A stretch of 64,000 bases of DNA from Mugil cephalus (GCF_022458985.1 NC_061770.1:35507599-35571598), one strand, 5' to 3'; numbered from the stretch's first letter, positions 10,980-23,531 are shown. A program made the numbers and translations. Notes: generated by a model not told the origin, from the sequence alone.

Positions 10980-12850
10980 TCCAAAAAAACACTGAATAAG
11001 GGCAACTGGACTTGTAGAATTTCTTTTGGATGACCTGGATGACTGAGAACCTTCACAGACATCTTCCCAGAGGGAATTTTCTAGTTTACCTTTTAAACAT
11101 CTTTTCAGTAAACTAAATCTGACCACTGCTTTATTTCACATTTTAATATTTTGTGGAAAATAAGCAACGTGACCCAAATAAACTAAGTATAAATTGCATA
11201 ACATAAAGTTGTAACCTCAAAGAGATTAGCCTGAGATTATATTTTAAATCCATTGAGGATCCAAAGAGTCCAGTGAGGAGACATTAGCTAACTGGTACCC
11301 CTTTTTAGATGCAAGTCCTTTTCCCATGCGTTTGAACCATGGAAAGTGAATTTTTTTCCTCCCATGACTTCTGCTGTCCTCAGCACCGTTGCACACCAGC
11401 CAAATGACTGGTTTGTTGCTTGTATTGTCTTCGTTTGGCAGGTGCTGATTTCAGTCACCTCTTTCAATCGGCTGTTACTGCTACCATCACACGCGTGGAG
11501 TAGTGCAACTGCTGTGTGTACTCACCCCTCAGCACAGATTGCCGCAAGTAGTAGCACGTTCCTCCTCCATTTGTCTTCCCAGACAGTTCAGCTTGAAGCC
11601 CAGTAGCTGTAGTGTGCTCTCTGGGGCAGTGGAACGCCGACATTCTGAGTTCTTGGATGAGAAAAGCAACAAAGCAATTGTTTTTGCTTATGTTTTGTTT
11701 TGTATCTGTACTTTTATACTTTGTTTGATTTTACATGACCGAAATAAATCTTCTAAGATGTGAAGCACTGACTGTGATCCTTCATCAGCGAACATGTGAT
11801 CAGAGTTGGACATTATTGATTCATCAGTAATATAGTTTTATTATTGTTCATTCTTGTTGTCACATGCTGCTGAAGGATCATTATCAGAGCTTCCCAGTGT
11901 GCTCACCATCCACAGGAGGAGCACGAAGGGTCTGTTTCGATGTGAACTGGGCTTTGGGCTGGGGTGGGCTTTTTGCTTGCCCCAAGACTCTCTGCATGTT
12001 GGGTTTCTCCCAGGTGGATGAAAAGGGAATGCGTTTTGAGTCTTGTTTGCGCTTATGCACCGAACAGAAATTCAGAGTACCCACCTTTTTGTAGGCCCTA
12101 GGATGGACACTGTATGCACCCTGACTGGGGACTCCAGTCCACTTTTCTACGTTTTCTTATTGTGGTCCAAGCAGTGAAGCTGCAGGACCCCCATTGCTTT
12201 TGTTAGTGTTATTATTATTATTATGACGGGATGTGAGGTCATATCTCGGGAACACTTTGACATATCGAAATAAAATTTGCCCAGACGTCTCCAGCACCCA
12301 CCCCAAGGAGACAGGCCAAATTTGGTGTCATTCAGGCACTAGGGGGCGCTGTAACGAACAAAATTGCATTTTTGCTCTTTTCTCTTGATGTATTAGGATT
12401 TCCGAGTACATTTTTGCTGATACTGTGGAATGTCCCCTTTTAGGATGCGGCAAAAGTTTTCACGCAATCGCAAGAATTTGGCCGCCATATTGGATTTTGT
12501 CAAAAACCTTTAAAAAGTTTCACGGGTCACAAATTTTGTCTGATCCTCACAAAAATCGTCACAGACTATCTTCAGACCGAGCCACACAAAAGTTACCTAG
12601 TGACGTTTTCATTGTCCAATCCGTTTGTCCACAACAGCCAATCGAAATAGGTGGCAAAGGTTCCAGACGGGATGTGAGGTCATATCTCGGGAACGCTTTG
12701 ACGTATAGAAAACTTCAACTTCACTCTTCCGTCGGGCTCCATTCACTCACCCTCAGGCACTCCCCCTCTCCCTCGCTCCCACGCCCCCTCCCTCTCACAC
12801 TCATCACAACACATTCACAGACCGTGGGAAAACACAGAACTCTAATATGA
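10980..12850. other. No host gene recognised; interspersed repeats
   Basis: The segment 11350-11765 ends with AATAAATC near 11740 and could be the 3' end of an old transcript or retroelement. A short hydrophobic frame there has no splice support. From about 11850 the sequence resembles a fish interspersed repeat that runs into an ATT-rich tract near 12210. The phrase GACGGGATGTGAGGTCATAT occurs twice (12226 and 12668). Confidence 0.4.
12478..12665 (+). repeat. Left arm of direct repeat flanking the Gypsy-like element
   Basis: The stretch with ATTGGATTTTGTCAAAAACC, TTTAAAAAGTTTCAC, CACAGACTATCTT and GGCAAAGG recurs in the same direction at 15196-15378 with scattered changes. The two arms lie on either side of the retroelement at 12855-14665. 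Confidence 0.75.
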
Positions 12851-12854
12851 ACAT

Positions 12855-14665
12855 TAAAACATTGGGAACCTTACTGCAGGGTCACATAAAAAGTCCCTGA
12901 GGTGGCCCGGGGGTCTTCTCTTTTTCCGAGGACGCCTTGGTGTGAACAAAGGCGGCCACACCTGCAGTCCTGGAACAACCTGTGGATGAACAGGGGGCGA
13001 GTTAAGGGATGGGGAAGAATGTGGGGCATTGGTGTAGGAGACAGTCATTGAATCTGGGGCTGTGGCTGTTCTGTTCCTCCGGACAGGTGTTGAGGGCCCA
13101 GGGCGCTGAAGTGGGCGTGCATCACCTCTGTATGTGGCCAACCTGTCTCTGTGGAGGACCACCCGTCTCCCCCTTGGCGGCAGCTGGACCCTATAAACCA
13201 CCTCACCCAGCTTCTCCAGAACCTCACAAGACCCCACCCAGTGGCTGTCTAACTTAGGACAGCTGCCCTTCTTCCTCTTTGGGCTACACAAGTTCACTGA
13301 GAGCCCTCCCACTTGTATAGCCACCACCCCTCTTCCAAGCATAGGGGCTAGCTCACCAGTCACTGTCCGCAGCTTCACCACAGTAGGTTCCAGCTGTATC
13401 CCCGCTGGGACCAGGTCGGGTCTCATCAGTGTTGCCGTGGAGCCGGTGTCGACGAGAGCTATACATGGGGCCCTGCCAGGGTGATGGGGACATGGCAGAA
13501 ATCCCCCATGTGGGTCCAGCCCACCACTCTCGCAGCCTCTGTGATGTCATCTGCTTCTGGGGGAAGTGGAGCCCCGCTCCCCCGTTTGTACAGTTGGGCT
13601 ACGTCCCAAGGCAACAAAGCATGGTGGGACGCAGGGACAGGGGTCTGTGTTATCCCGTCTACACAGACCCCAGAGCGTTTCCCTGGACACCAGCCTGCTT
13701 GGGGCACCTCACGCTGATATGACCGGACTGAACCCAACACACAGGAGGGCTTCGACGCGGAGGGTTGTTGCTGCGCGGCAATTGCAGTGACGCAGCACGG
13801 CTCAATTCAGTCAGCTCATCTGCCCATGCCGGCTTCACTTGGTCTGGGCCCTCCTGCACCGCAGTTCTCACCACAGGGTCGCCGATGCCATTACTTGTGG
13901 TGTCTCCGATGATCTCTCTTTCCAAGGCCAGCTCCAGCGCCTCTTGCAGATTATGGGGGCGCGCTAGTTGTGTCTGTATGCGCAGCTCCCTGGGAGTTAT
14001 GGCCTGGATGAACTGGTCCCTGGCCAGTTCACTCTACACTTCAGGGGACATGTTTGCATACACTCTCCTTGTCAGGGTTTCAATGTCATTAGCCAATGCC
14101 CGGAGCGGCTCCCCGGCCTGACTCTTCCTGTTTGACAGTTCTGAGCGCAGAACACCAGACTGGTTGCATTGTCCAAAACGGCGCCGCAGAGCTCCCACTA
14201 GAGCTCCATAGTCCTCTCTTTCGGCTGGGCAAAGCAGCAGCAAGCATGACAAAGCTTCATCTGTAAGGCACAGGGCCAGCTGGAGCGCTTTAATGTCCTC
14301 TGACCAGCCTGCAGCCCGTGCTAAGAGTTCAAACTGGGCGTGGAAGGCCTTCCAGTCCGCCCTACCGGAGTATTACGGCGTCTTCACTTGCACCTGGTTA
14401 TAGTGGGCGCCGCCATCTTTGTTTACATTCAGCTCTGCGGCGCTCGCCGTGCGCGTTCTCCCGCCGGCGCGCCATGCTCTGAAGCATGGTGAAACTCTGC
14501 CTCATGCCCTGACATACCGGCATGAGCATTTTTCATCGGCTCCCCTTTGATTTTCGGACGAGCTCATTTTCCGCTGTGCTGCCATGAATTTGCCAGGCGC
14601 GGGCTAGCCGCGCTAGCAGAGGTTAGCCAGTCAAACTTCGGCGGTTTTACTTCTGACACCAATGT
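12855..14665 (-). mobile_element. Internally deleted Ty3/Gypsy-like retrotransposon
   Basis: Read on the minus strand from about 14665: a gag-like frame (ends 14034-14252, with REDYGALVGALRRRFGQ), a damaged CCHC knuckle (VCWVQSGHISVRCPK near 13730), a retropepsin with an Asp-Thr-Gly active site at 13442-13450, then an integrase C-terminal segment (CPKLDSHWVG, GEVVYRVQLPPRGRRVVLHR). The protease frame runs straight into the integrase tail at about 13285, so reverse transcriptase, RNase H and most of integrase are gone. A motif like a gypsy LTR end plus primer-binding site (CGCTACA then TTGGTGTCAGAAGT) lies at about 14650-14671 on the minus strand. No matching second LTR was found on the left. 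Confidence 0.8.
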
Positions 14666-14839
14666 AGCGTTCGTGACAAATAATGAGGCGTTATTAAACA
14701 AACTTGCCTTTATTGCAAAATGTCTTGGTTACTGCTTCTAATTGCTTCTATTTTTTTTTCATATGAACCGCTGATGGCCGTTTTTTTGGAACTCCCCATG
14801 GCGTCATCTTGCTGTATGGAGTCCATAACTGCTTGGACC

Positions 14840-14879
14840 CCTCAGCTATATTTATTATTATTTTTATTATTACTATTAC

Positions 14880-14911
<32 letters not shown>

Positions 14912-15780
14912 CGTCTTCTGCCATTGGAGTCTATGGCAGCCCATAGAACCGTATGGTACAAAGTTGTGAAATCTTGCACACTGATTAAGGACAGTAGGAT
15001 CTTTAATTTGCCTGAGTTACATGTTGCCAGTAAGTACGCTCTAGCGCCACCAATGGGTCAAAGTTGGAAGTACATTTGCGCACGTAACTTTTGAACCGTA
15101 CGCCCGTAATTTACAAACGAGGTATCTTTGTGATCCTTGGATGATGCTGAGTTCAGCCTACTCTACGACGTCAAAATGCGTCATGATAGATTTTCCGCTA
15201 TCTTGGATTTTGTCAAAAACCTTTAAAAAGTTTCACACGTCGCAAATTTTGTCCGATTCTCACGAAAATCGGCACAGACTATCTTTAGATCGGGCCGCAC
15301 AAAAGTTACTTATTGCTGTCCTCGCCGTCTTATTTGTATGCCCACCACGGCCAATCAAATGTGGCGGCGAAGGCGCCGTTTTCGATGACCTGCAATCGTA
15401 TTTTCTGGACATTTCGGTGGAGCAAGGAGCAGAGCTATCGACTGATACCACCTGTTGGCAACTCAGGACTCAATGGAAGGATTATATCTACAGTGTGGCC
15501 TGGGAACACCTAGGGATTCCTTCAGAGGAGCTGGTGGAAGTGACTGGGGAGAGGGCCATCTGGACCTCCCTGCTGAAGCTGCTGCTCCCACAACCCTGAC
15601 CCACATAAGCGTAAGACAACGGAAGGGATAATGTAGAGCTGAGCTGATCCTTTGATGTTTGAAGGGTTCTGTGTTTGAAATGCTACATGGAGCTGAGTTT
15701 CGTTGACACCAAAGAGAGACAAAGAGAATGAAGCCATGTTAGGATGTGAACTCTTCTTCTCTACAGCTGATGATGTGATG
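14840..15780 (+). other. Interspersed repeat DNA with ATT tract
   Basis: An ATT-rich run at 14850-14910 is followed by CCGTCTTCTGCCATTGGAGT-type sequence and then the right arm of the direct repeat (15196-15378). No host exon was recognised until the V exon at 15795. Confidence 0.5.
15196..15378 (+). repeat. Right arm of direct repeat flanking the Gypsy-like element
   Basis: Same-direction homologue of 12478-12665, sharing TTGGATTTTGTCAAAAACCT, AAAAAGTTTCACACG and CACAGACTATCTTTAGA. The arms either belong to one repeat split by the retroelement or are two neighbouring copies of a common family. Confidence 0.75.
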
Positions 15781-15794
15781 TGTTGTCCTCTCAG

Positions 15795-16121
15795 ACTTCC
15801 AGCTGGTGAAGGTGGATTCAGGGGTGGAGTCTGTCCAGCTGCCCTTCAGAACCGCAGAGCTGCCTGGAGACGCTACAGTGGAGTGGATCGACAGAGACAA
15901 CAGCATGGTCCATGTGTATGAGAACGGCTCTGACCATCATGAAAAGCAGAACCAGATTTATAGAAACAGAACGAAGATGAATGAAGACCTGCTGGAAACT
16001 GGAGACCTCAGTCTGACCCTGAAATACCCCACAGAGATAGACACTAAGACCTACACCTGTAGAGTCTATGACAAGGAGGGAAACATCCTGAGACGGAAGG
16101 AAGTAGTGCTCAGAGTGAAAG
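15795..16121 (+). CDS. Ig V-type exon 6 (B-strand Cys replaced by Phe)
   Basis: The exon follows TTGTCCTCTCAG and ends GTGAAAG|GTTTGC, phase 1 to 1, 109 codons. Hallmarks are VEWIDRD (Trp), [27 protein letters not shown] and F-strand DTKTYTC. The B-strand position is Phe (VQLPFRT), as in V exons 4 and 7. The intron after it is almost entirely a TTTC/TGTC microsatellite leading to a tail exon. Confidence 0.85.
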
Positions 16122-16127
16122 GTTTGC

Positions 16128-16257
<130 letters not shown>

Positions 16258-16287
16258 GTCTCTAACTGTCTTGTGTCTCCTTTCCAG

Positions 16288-16343
16288 GCAGAGTTCAGGT
16301 CCAGCATGAAACGTCTCCTCTGATGGCTGAAGAGTCAGTTTGA
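16288..16343 (+). CDS. Tail exon after V exon 6
   Basis: After TCCTTTCCAG the phase-1 frame reads [18 protein letters not shown] and stops at TGA. A near copy follows V exon 7. Joined to the transmembrane exon at 6676-6783 it would make a short cytoplasmic tail without an ITIM-like tyrosine motif. Joined directly to V exon 6 it would end a protein without a membrane anchor. Which splice is used cannot be told from sequence. Confidence 0.65.
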
Positions 16344-18080
16344 TCAGGTTGTTGATCTTTGATCATTGATCAGGATCAGTGTGGATCAACATGTTGTCCT
16401 CGTTGCTCTTAGACTATAGATCAGGAAAGCTGAGCTCCAAATATTTGTCCCTATCAGCTGAACTCTTTCTTCTTCTTTCATATAACTCTCTGTAGATGTC
16501 CACTGTGTCCAGATGATTTCATTGCTCCCTCACATCTTCCACTCCGTCTGGATCTCTCCCTGCGTCCATCTGAATAGTTGTTTCACCTTCATTTCCTCAA
16601 TAGAATGACTGCTACTCCTTAATTCTCATTCTTCCTCTGGTTATTATTATTTTTTTTATCGTTTTTGCTCTGATAAGTACAAGTGTGAGGAGTTGGTGTG
16701 TTTCTATGGTGCATCGTCTAGGTGGTGCTGTTGTTTCATGCACACAGATAAAGTGGTTATCAGTTAAACAGTTAAAAACAAGGAAAGTAAAAGTAAAATT
16801 TGTTGAATACAGAATAAAATGTTTTAACTTGTTTAAAATAATATTGTGTGATTTCCCCAACCTCCATGTGATGTTATTTGCGACTCAAGTTTTCTTTTTT
16901 TCCTTCCAGAGGTCCACCCACTCCACCCAGAAGGAAGTTAAGTCTTTGTAGATGTTTCATTGATGTTGTTGTATTTTCCATTTTCTTACTTTTCCTTCAG
17001 TTTTTCTAATTACTATTTTCTGACTGTGACTCTGTGACTTTTGGATTTACTACATTTACAGTTATACCGTCCAGGCTATGAGAGTTATGCCTCACCTGAT
17101 TCAGAGAACTGACCACACAGTTATGAGGTTGAGAGTCTTGTGACATTTCCCTCTGCTCTGGTTTGAAACTCAAAAGGTCACCGGGCTCCTAGAGTCAGAG
17201 ACATTGCTGTTTATCTCAGATAAAGTCCAGTCAAACCTCATGTCATTGATCTCTGTGTGAATTATAAATCCCCTTTTATTTAAACTTGGACTCTTATGTA
17301 TTCAGATGAAAGCAAAACAACAATAACAAAATCAGACCATCTTCGGGTCCATTGTACTTTGTGTATTTGCCAGTATTTTTATCCTTTTATTCTATTTTGC
17401 CTTCGTAACCTACATTTTTGCTCTTGCTATTTTTGCCGCTCTCTCTGCTGGACATATAAAGGTTTTCTTAATCTTAATGAAAAGAAAGAGGTAAAATAAA
17501 TTAGTGTTTCAAAACACACTGTGTCAATGCTGTGAGGAAAGAACAGTGTCATTTGATCCTGATTCATCCTTTCACTGTGTCTGAATCATTATATCCAGGG
17601 GTGGATACTGGGCATCATTCCGGTGGGTCCGCTATGTTTTTTTATTATTATTATTTTGACATGGCCTATCAGATGGTCAATGTGCTGTAGTGAAAGCTTC
17701 TTTTTTAATTCCCCCCAATTGGTCCGGTCAGGTAGCCACTCATTATTGGCTACAGAGGGCTAGCAGTGTGTTGCAAGCGGCCATCGACATATATCATTGG
17801 TCTATTGTTTGTCAGTGTTGTCAGTCAGTCATCAACATTTTCACATATTTTTATTTTTTTTTCCAAAATGCATTATTTGTATGTATATCCCACAGCATTA
17901 GGGCCATACTTAAGTATCAGGAAAAACACATTTCCCCATCCCAGGCATTAGTTTTCAATTTCAAGCTACTCCAGGTCTGTTCTCCTCAACTTTTATTGGT
18001 CTCTGTGAGCTAGAGGATAACATCTATGTGCTTGAATACTGAGGAGCTGGCATTGAGTTTTCATTCTTTGTGTCTACAAA
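16344..18080 (+). other. No recognised gene
   Basis: The first ~100 bases after the tail exon resemble the region after the second tail exon at 23656, as expected for 3' UTR. The rest is AT-rich with no frame I recognise; an ATT tract lies at 17640. Confidence 0.45.
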
Positions 18081-20104
18081 CACTGGACATGTTCGCTCCC
18101 TTAAAGAGCCGACGCACCAAACCTGTGCCCGAACCCTGGCTGAATGACGTCACTCGTGCTACCAGACAAGAGTGCAGGAGAGCGGAGCTTAAGTGGTATT
18201 GTTAAAGAGAGCCTGTTTTGCTATTAGAAGATTGTAAAAGCTGAGAAAAGTAAATATCTTTCCGAAATAATTGCTTCTAATTGTAACAACCCCAGTGCTC
18301 TGTTCAAAACCATAATTACTGTCCTCGATGCTCCCAAGTTTATTGGTTTTGATACCTCCACTCAAATCTGTGAAAGATTTCTCAACTTCTTCACTGATAA
18401 GATTGTGTCTACAAGAGCCTGTATCTCTCAGCCCTCCTATGACCCTTCGAGTCCTCTGCCTTGCACATCTGTATTTGCTCAGTTTGGGCCGGTGTCCCTC
18501 TCCAGTCAATAGTAGCCTCTCTTCTGTTATAGTACCTGGGGATTTTAAACGTGCAGTGGTAAGACCCCTACTTAAAACAACCGGCCTTGACCCCTCTTTC
18601 TGTTCCAACTTCTGGCCTATCTCTAATCTTTCATACATTTCCAAAATTTAAGAGAATGTTGTCTACAATCAGCTGTTACCATTCTTAGAAGATAATGGCA
18701 TCACTGAGCTTTTCCAGTCAGGGTTCAAAGCCCTCCATAGCACAGAGTCAGCACAGCAAAGTTTCAAATGATATGCTTCTGTCAACAGACTCAGGAAAGT
18801 TTGTTGTCCTGTGCTTTTAGATTTGTCTGCTGCATTTGACACTGTTGATCACAGCATTTTGATCTCTCGTCTCGAGCACTGTGTGGGCATCAAGGGTGTT
18901 GCCCTTGACTGATTCCGGTCATACTTAACTGACAGAAGCTTCTGTGTAAAACTTGACAACTTGACCCTCTTTTATTTGCTCTTTACTTACTCCCCCTCAG
19001 TTCTGTTTTTAGGAAACAAATTATTTCATTTCATTTTTATGCCGATGACTGCCAGATCTACCTTCCATTGGCACAAAACAATGCCCGCTCAGTCCAATCA
19101 CTCATAGACTGTCTTGACGACATTAAAGCTTGGCTCTCATTAAATTTTCTTAGTCTTAATGAGAACAAAACTGAATTAATGATATTCGGACCAAGTTGTT
19201 ATTCTCCCCCAATGTTGACCTTGGCTCTCTGTCATTGTATATCAAGGACTGTGTCACTAATCTGGGGGTCAAGTTTGATTCTGATTTTAAATTTGAGAAA
19301 CAGATCAGTGGTGTAGTACAAAAAAGCTTTTATAAATTGCATCAAATAGCAAAGGTGAAACCCATTTTATCAAGACCTGACTTGGAGAAATTAATCCGTG
19401 CTTTTATTACGACTCATCTTGATTACTGCAATTCTTTGTACATAGGGATCAGCCAGGCTTCCCTCGCCCGTCTGCAGCTTGTGCAGAACTCTGCTGCATG
19501 CCTGCTAACCCAGACCCGCAGACACGAGCACATCACTCCTATCTTGGCGTCCCTACACTGCCCCCTGTGTACCACAGAATCAATTTTAAACTTTTGTTAT
19601 TTGTTTTTAAATGCTTGAACAACCTTGCTCCACCACATTTTTCTGATTTGCTTCAGCCGTACTGCCCATACCGATCCCTAAGATCAGCCGACCAGCTGTT
19701 GCTGACAGTCCCTAAAACAAGACTGAAGCTCAGAGGTGACGGAGCATTTGCCGTTACTGCACCCAAGCTTTGGAATGACCTCCCTTTAAATGTCAGACAG
19801 GCCTCCTCGCTTCCTGTTTTTAAATCTAATCTCTCTTCTAAAAACGCACTTTTACTCCCTCGCCTTTAACTTACTTTAATGTTTGTCTGTCATTGGCTAA
19901 AAAGCCCTTGCAGTGAGCTTGTTTGTTCCTTTATTCTGTTTTCTTTGCTTGTTTTGTTTGTCTATTTTTGAAGTGACTTTGTGTTTGTGTTTTTTATGCC
20001 TTTTATCTTAATCTTAAACCTATTTTATGTCCTAATGTAAAGCACTTTGGCTTCCCCTGTGGTTTTTAAATGTGCTATATAAATAAAGTTGATTGATTGA
20101 TTGA
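18080..20104 (+). mobile_element. L2/Maui-like LINE, broken RT ORF
   Basis: Blocks appear in order but in different frames: an early linker segment (RRTKPVPEPWLNDVTR), [29 protein letters not shown] (catalytic palm), GVKFDSDFKFEKQI, ITTHLDYCNSLYIGI and the C-terminal PKLWNDLPLNVRQ. Stops and gaps show it is inactive; part of the YADD region is missing or altered (YADDCQIY near 19039). The 3' end AAATAAAGTTGATTGATTGA is typical of fish L2 elements with short tandem tails. Confidence 0.9.
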
Positions 20105-21015
20105 TGTGGTCAGTGTTCTTCTTCAACGCTGTTATGTACACTATGGAAGCTCTCTGAATATGATCACAAAATGTATTTTTATTTCTAAACAAAGCAATAT
20201 TTCTGTATTAATGACTTTGTTCATAAGTATAGTTTTCTCTCTTTTTTTTCATGTTACAGTGGTGAGTCATTGAGTTTGACGACCACAATATTATAAATGA
20301 CCAAAATGAAGGAAAAGAAAGGAGCAATTGCCTGTCTTTGTTGTCCTGTTATCTAAATAATTTCAGTAATGTCACTTGATGTCACTGATCTACATGCTAC
20401 TATGGATCATACCACTGTATTTATGGGGGGATAATCATTTGTGTACGGGGTTAAGTGGCCACGCAGGGACAGAACTAAACAATGTCATTTTAATGAAAAA
20501 TTAACAATTAATTTGAAAAACAAAAAAAGGGGGGGGGGGGGGGGGGGGGGGGGGGGTTGAGGAACACGACAAAGCTGTATTATTTCTCATAAAAAGATAA
20601 AATTTAGGTCATGAAATACACATAAAGAGGTGAGAGGGACTCAAATTGTGCCACTTTCATAACAGCATCATTCTAACCCTTTGCTAACTTAGCTTGTTAC
20701 CTTAGCCAGATATGGACAGGTCAGGAAGAAAAAATGGGAAGGGAAAATGGACGGAAAGAATGGAGAACAAAAAAGCTGGAACCTCTCAAGGTGGAGGATG
20801 ATAAATGCGCAAAATTGATGGACCCCTGGTGCCATTGTCACCACCCCAGACACGAGCGAGAAGGTCAGACTATAAACAATGTCTGTGACTGACAATAATG
20901 AGCCAGTGGAGGCAGGCGTGGCAAGTACTGTTAGCCTGGGCTGGAGACATATCCTAAACAAAGTAAGACATTTTTACATTGAATGGGGTTATTTCATGCA
21001 GATTTTCATATTGAT
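20105..21015 (+). other. No recognised gene; contains poly-G run
   Basis: AT-rich DNA without a supported coding exon. A run of 28 G lies at 20529-20556. Confidence 0.5.
20529..20556 (+). repeat. Poly-G run (28 G)
   Basis: An unbroken G tract preceded by AAAAAAA. Such runs can form G-quadruplexes, and their exact length is often uncertain in assemblies. Confidence 0.95.
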
Positions 21016-21019
21016 GATT

Positions 21020-21820
21020 ATGTCATCCAAGCCTTTATGTCTTTAAGGCATAGTTTCATCTGGTTTCATGGATAAACATAGCTGGGTATCATCTGCCTAG
21101 CAATGGAAGTTTATGCCGTCCTTTCTAATAAAATTGCCTAAGGGTGTCACGACCCGTCGGTCATGAGCTGGCTACTTTGTATGTGTGTGAGTGAGTGTAG
21201 TTTTGGATTTTCTTTTGTGCTTCCTTTTGTGTGCTTGGTGTGTTTTTGGTTTGGCTGCCCGTGTCTCACTCATCTCACCTGCAATCCGGTTCCTCGTCAC
21301 CTAATCAACTCCCCTCTAAAAGACCAGTCCGACCTTCCAGTCCCCGCCGGATCGTCGCATCAGCTCACCGTCACACCCTCTGCCTGAAACCAGATCCACC
21401 TGCCAGCAAGCCCAGACCGAGACCCCTGGAGCTCCGATCCATGTGCTCGCCCAGACTCTTCAGCAACTCACGCCACGACTCATTTCTGTGTTTTCAAATA
21501 AACTCACTGAAAATCACTTTAACTCCTGGTCTGCGTTTGAGTCCTGTCACCAGTTCTGACAAAGGGAAGCATGTATAATGTGAATAATATTTGGTCCTAG
21601 CACAGAACCCTGAGGAACTCCATAGATTACTTTGGTGTATATAGAAGAATTGTTCACATGGACAAACTGGAATCTGTCTGACAGATATGATTCAAACCAG
21701 TCTAGTGCAGTTCCTGTAATCTTGTCACACTTTCAAGTCTCTGTAGTAGAATACTGTGATCAAGAGTGTCACATGCAGCACAAGATGAAAATCAAGCAAA
21801 AAAAGAAAAAGAAAAAAAAA
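21020..21820. repeat. Dispersed repeat split by a solo LTR
   Basis: The flanks at 21020-21144 (GGGTATCATCTGCCTAGCAA) and 21562-21820 (CAGAACCCTGAGGAACTCCA) read as one continuous interspersed repeat once the LTR is removed. Related phrases about GTGTCATCTGCATAGAAATT occur near 52125 and 58915. Family not assigned. Confidence 0.6.
21145..21561 (+). mobile_element. Solo LTR with 5-bp target duplication
   Basis: The 417-bp segment starts TGTCACGACCC and ends AGTTCTGACA, giving TG...CA termini. It contains AATAAA near 21500. It is flanked on both sides by the same five bases, AAGGG (21140-21144 and 21562-21566). This is the signature of an LTR retrotransposon insertion later reduced to one LTR by recombination. 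It sits inside an older repeat. The terminal bases suggest a Gypsy-type family. Confidence 0.88.
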
Positions 21821-23110
21821 CACAGACTGAAATATGGAGATAAAAGGTTTATGCCCAACAGAAATAAAGAACAACATGGCAGCATCTCCATCAATGGGAA
21901 AGTCTAGACTACAACTATAAATCTGGTAGGAATCTGGTTACTATATGAAAGCATTATCGTTAACTGTTGTTTTATGAACTGCAACACTTGATACAACCTG
22001 TCAACCTATTCCAGTTTCCAATACATATTGACCTAAATTTCTTACTCTAGTGGGGAGAGGAGGGGAGTAGTAGAAGATGACACCCTGTCTGGGGTTCAAG
22101 AGCATGGAGAAGGTGTACTGTCATACTTTTTGGGGAAGGTGTACTGTCATACTTTTTGGTGCTGATGAGGGGGCTGGAGGCAAGTAGAGACCCCTTGTTG
22201 GGTCACTGATGTCTCTCGTTCCCAAAAGTCACAGTTTTGTCTGTGCTGTGTTTTGTCTGTCCTCTGAGAAAATTCCTGCTGAAGCCTATGTTTGAAAGAC
22301 AGATGACACAGGAAGTGAAATAGGTTAGCGATCAACAGTTTCATGCCTGGCTTAAAAAATTTAGTTCATCAGAATTAAAAAGGTGTCTGTGTCCCAGAAA
22401 ATGTTAAGATTGTTGATGAAATACATTTCATGATGAATTTTTCCTCTCCTCTTCTGACCAGTGGGACAGGGCCACTGATAAACACATTTGCGTTCAGAAA
22501 GCTCACTGTGTTTAACAAGACTTAGAATTGTTGTTTGGACACATCATTTTCAACCACAACTTTTAGAATGTTCCCATTCAAATCACTGACCATGTCTTTA
22601 GGAAAGTAGAGCAGTTTTTGGTGTTGCAGATCCATTTTACATTCATTACAGCTAGTTTTTTGCTTTACTTGTAGCCTTTTTCTTTTTGGTGTGTTGTAAG
22701 TTCTTATCCTGCCATCTGAGGATGGATAGTTGCCTTGATCAACAAATGGAGATTCAGGGTCCTTTAAAAGTGGGGCAAATTTGTTTCACACTTTTAAGTT
22801 TGGAACATTTGCTGCTAACCTTCCCTTTCATAGTATGCGTCTTCTCAAACACAAGGGTTAAGACTGGGATTAGTCATCATAAAATTACAGTGAAGGTTAA
22901 TTTATTTTACCTTATTAATGATTGTGGGTAATTATTGATGTTCATGGTGAGTACTGAAGATCACGATCATGATGATGCATCAATCATACATCATCACAGA
23001 TTAGCTCCTAAACTGATCTAAAGAACATTTGAAGCATTAATGAATAATGAGAGCTTCTGTTTGTTCCCAGGTAAAAAGAGAAAATCTAGTTTCTACAGCT
23101 GATGATGTGA
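21820..23110 (+). other. No recognised gene
   Basis: No exon is supported before the V exon at 23127. A 20-bp phrase with GGTGTACTGTCATACTTTTT is directly duplicated at 22110-22160. Confidence 0.5.
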
Positions 23111-23126
23111 TGTGTTGTCCTCTCAG

Positions 23127-23453
23127 TCCTCCAGGTGGAGGTGGATTCAGGGGTGGAGTCTGTCCAGCTGTCCTTCAGAACCACAACTCAACTGCCCAAA
23201 AATGTTAAAGTGGAATGGAAAGACAGTGATGGTGATGTAGTCCATGTGTATGAGAATGGCTCTGACCATCCTGAAGAACAGAACCAGATTTATAGAAACA
23301 GAACGAAGACAAATGAAGACCTGCTGGAAACTGGAGACCTCAGTCTGACCCTGAAATACCCCACAGATGGAGACAGTGGAGGATACATCTGTAGAGTCTA
23401 CGACAAGGAGGGAAAGATACTGAGATGGAAAAGAGTGGATCTCAGAGTGAAAG
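23127..23453 (+). CDS. Ig V-type exon 7 (B-strand Cys replaced by Phe)
   Basis: The exon lies between TTGTCCTCTCAG and GTGAAAG|GTTTCT, phase 1 to 1, 109 codons. It has VEWKDSD (Trp), [27 protein letters not shown] and F-strand DSGGYIC. The B-strand reads VQLSFRT with Phe for Cys. As after V exon 6, a TTTC microsatellite intron and a tail exon follow, so V6-tail and V7-tail are duplicate modules. Confidence 0.85.
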
Positions 23454-23455
23454 GT

Positions 23456-23456
23456 T

Positions 23457-23531
<75 letters not shown>

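Noticed and set aside
11503..11763. Possible transmembrane exon after V exon 5
   Set aside because: The hydrophobic frame lies in T-rich sequence ending at AATAAA, without an acceptor in the right phase. It looks like a 3' end or retroelement rather than a receptor exon.
12854..13426. 190-residue ORF as a host gene
   Set aside because: It joins retropepsin and integrase C-terminal sequence, so it is a deleted retroelement.
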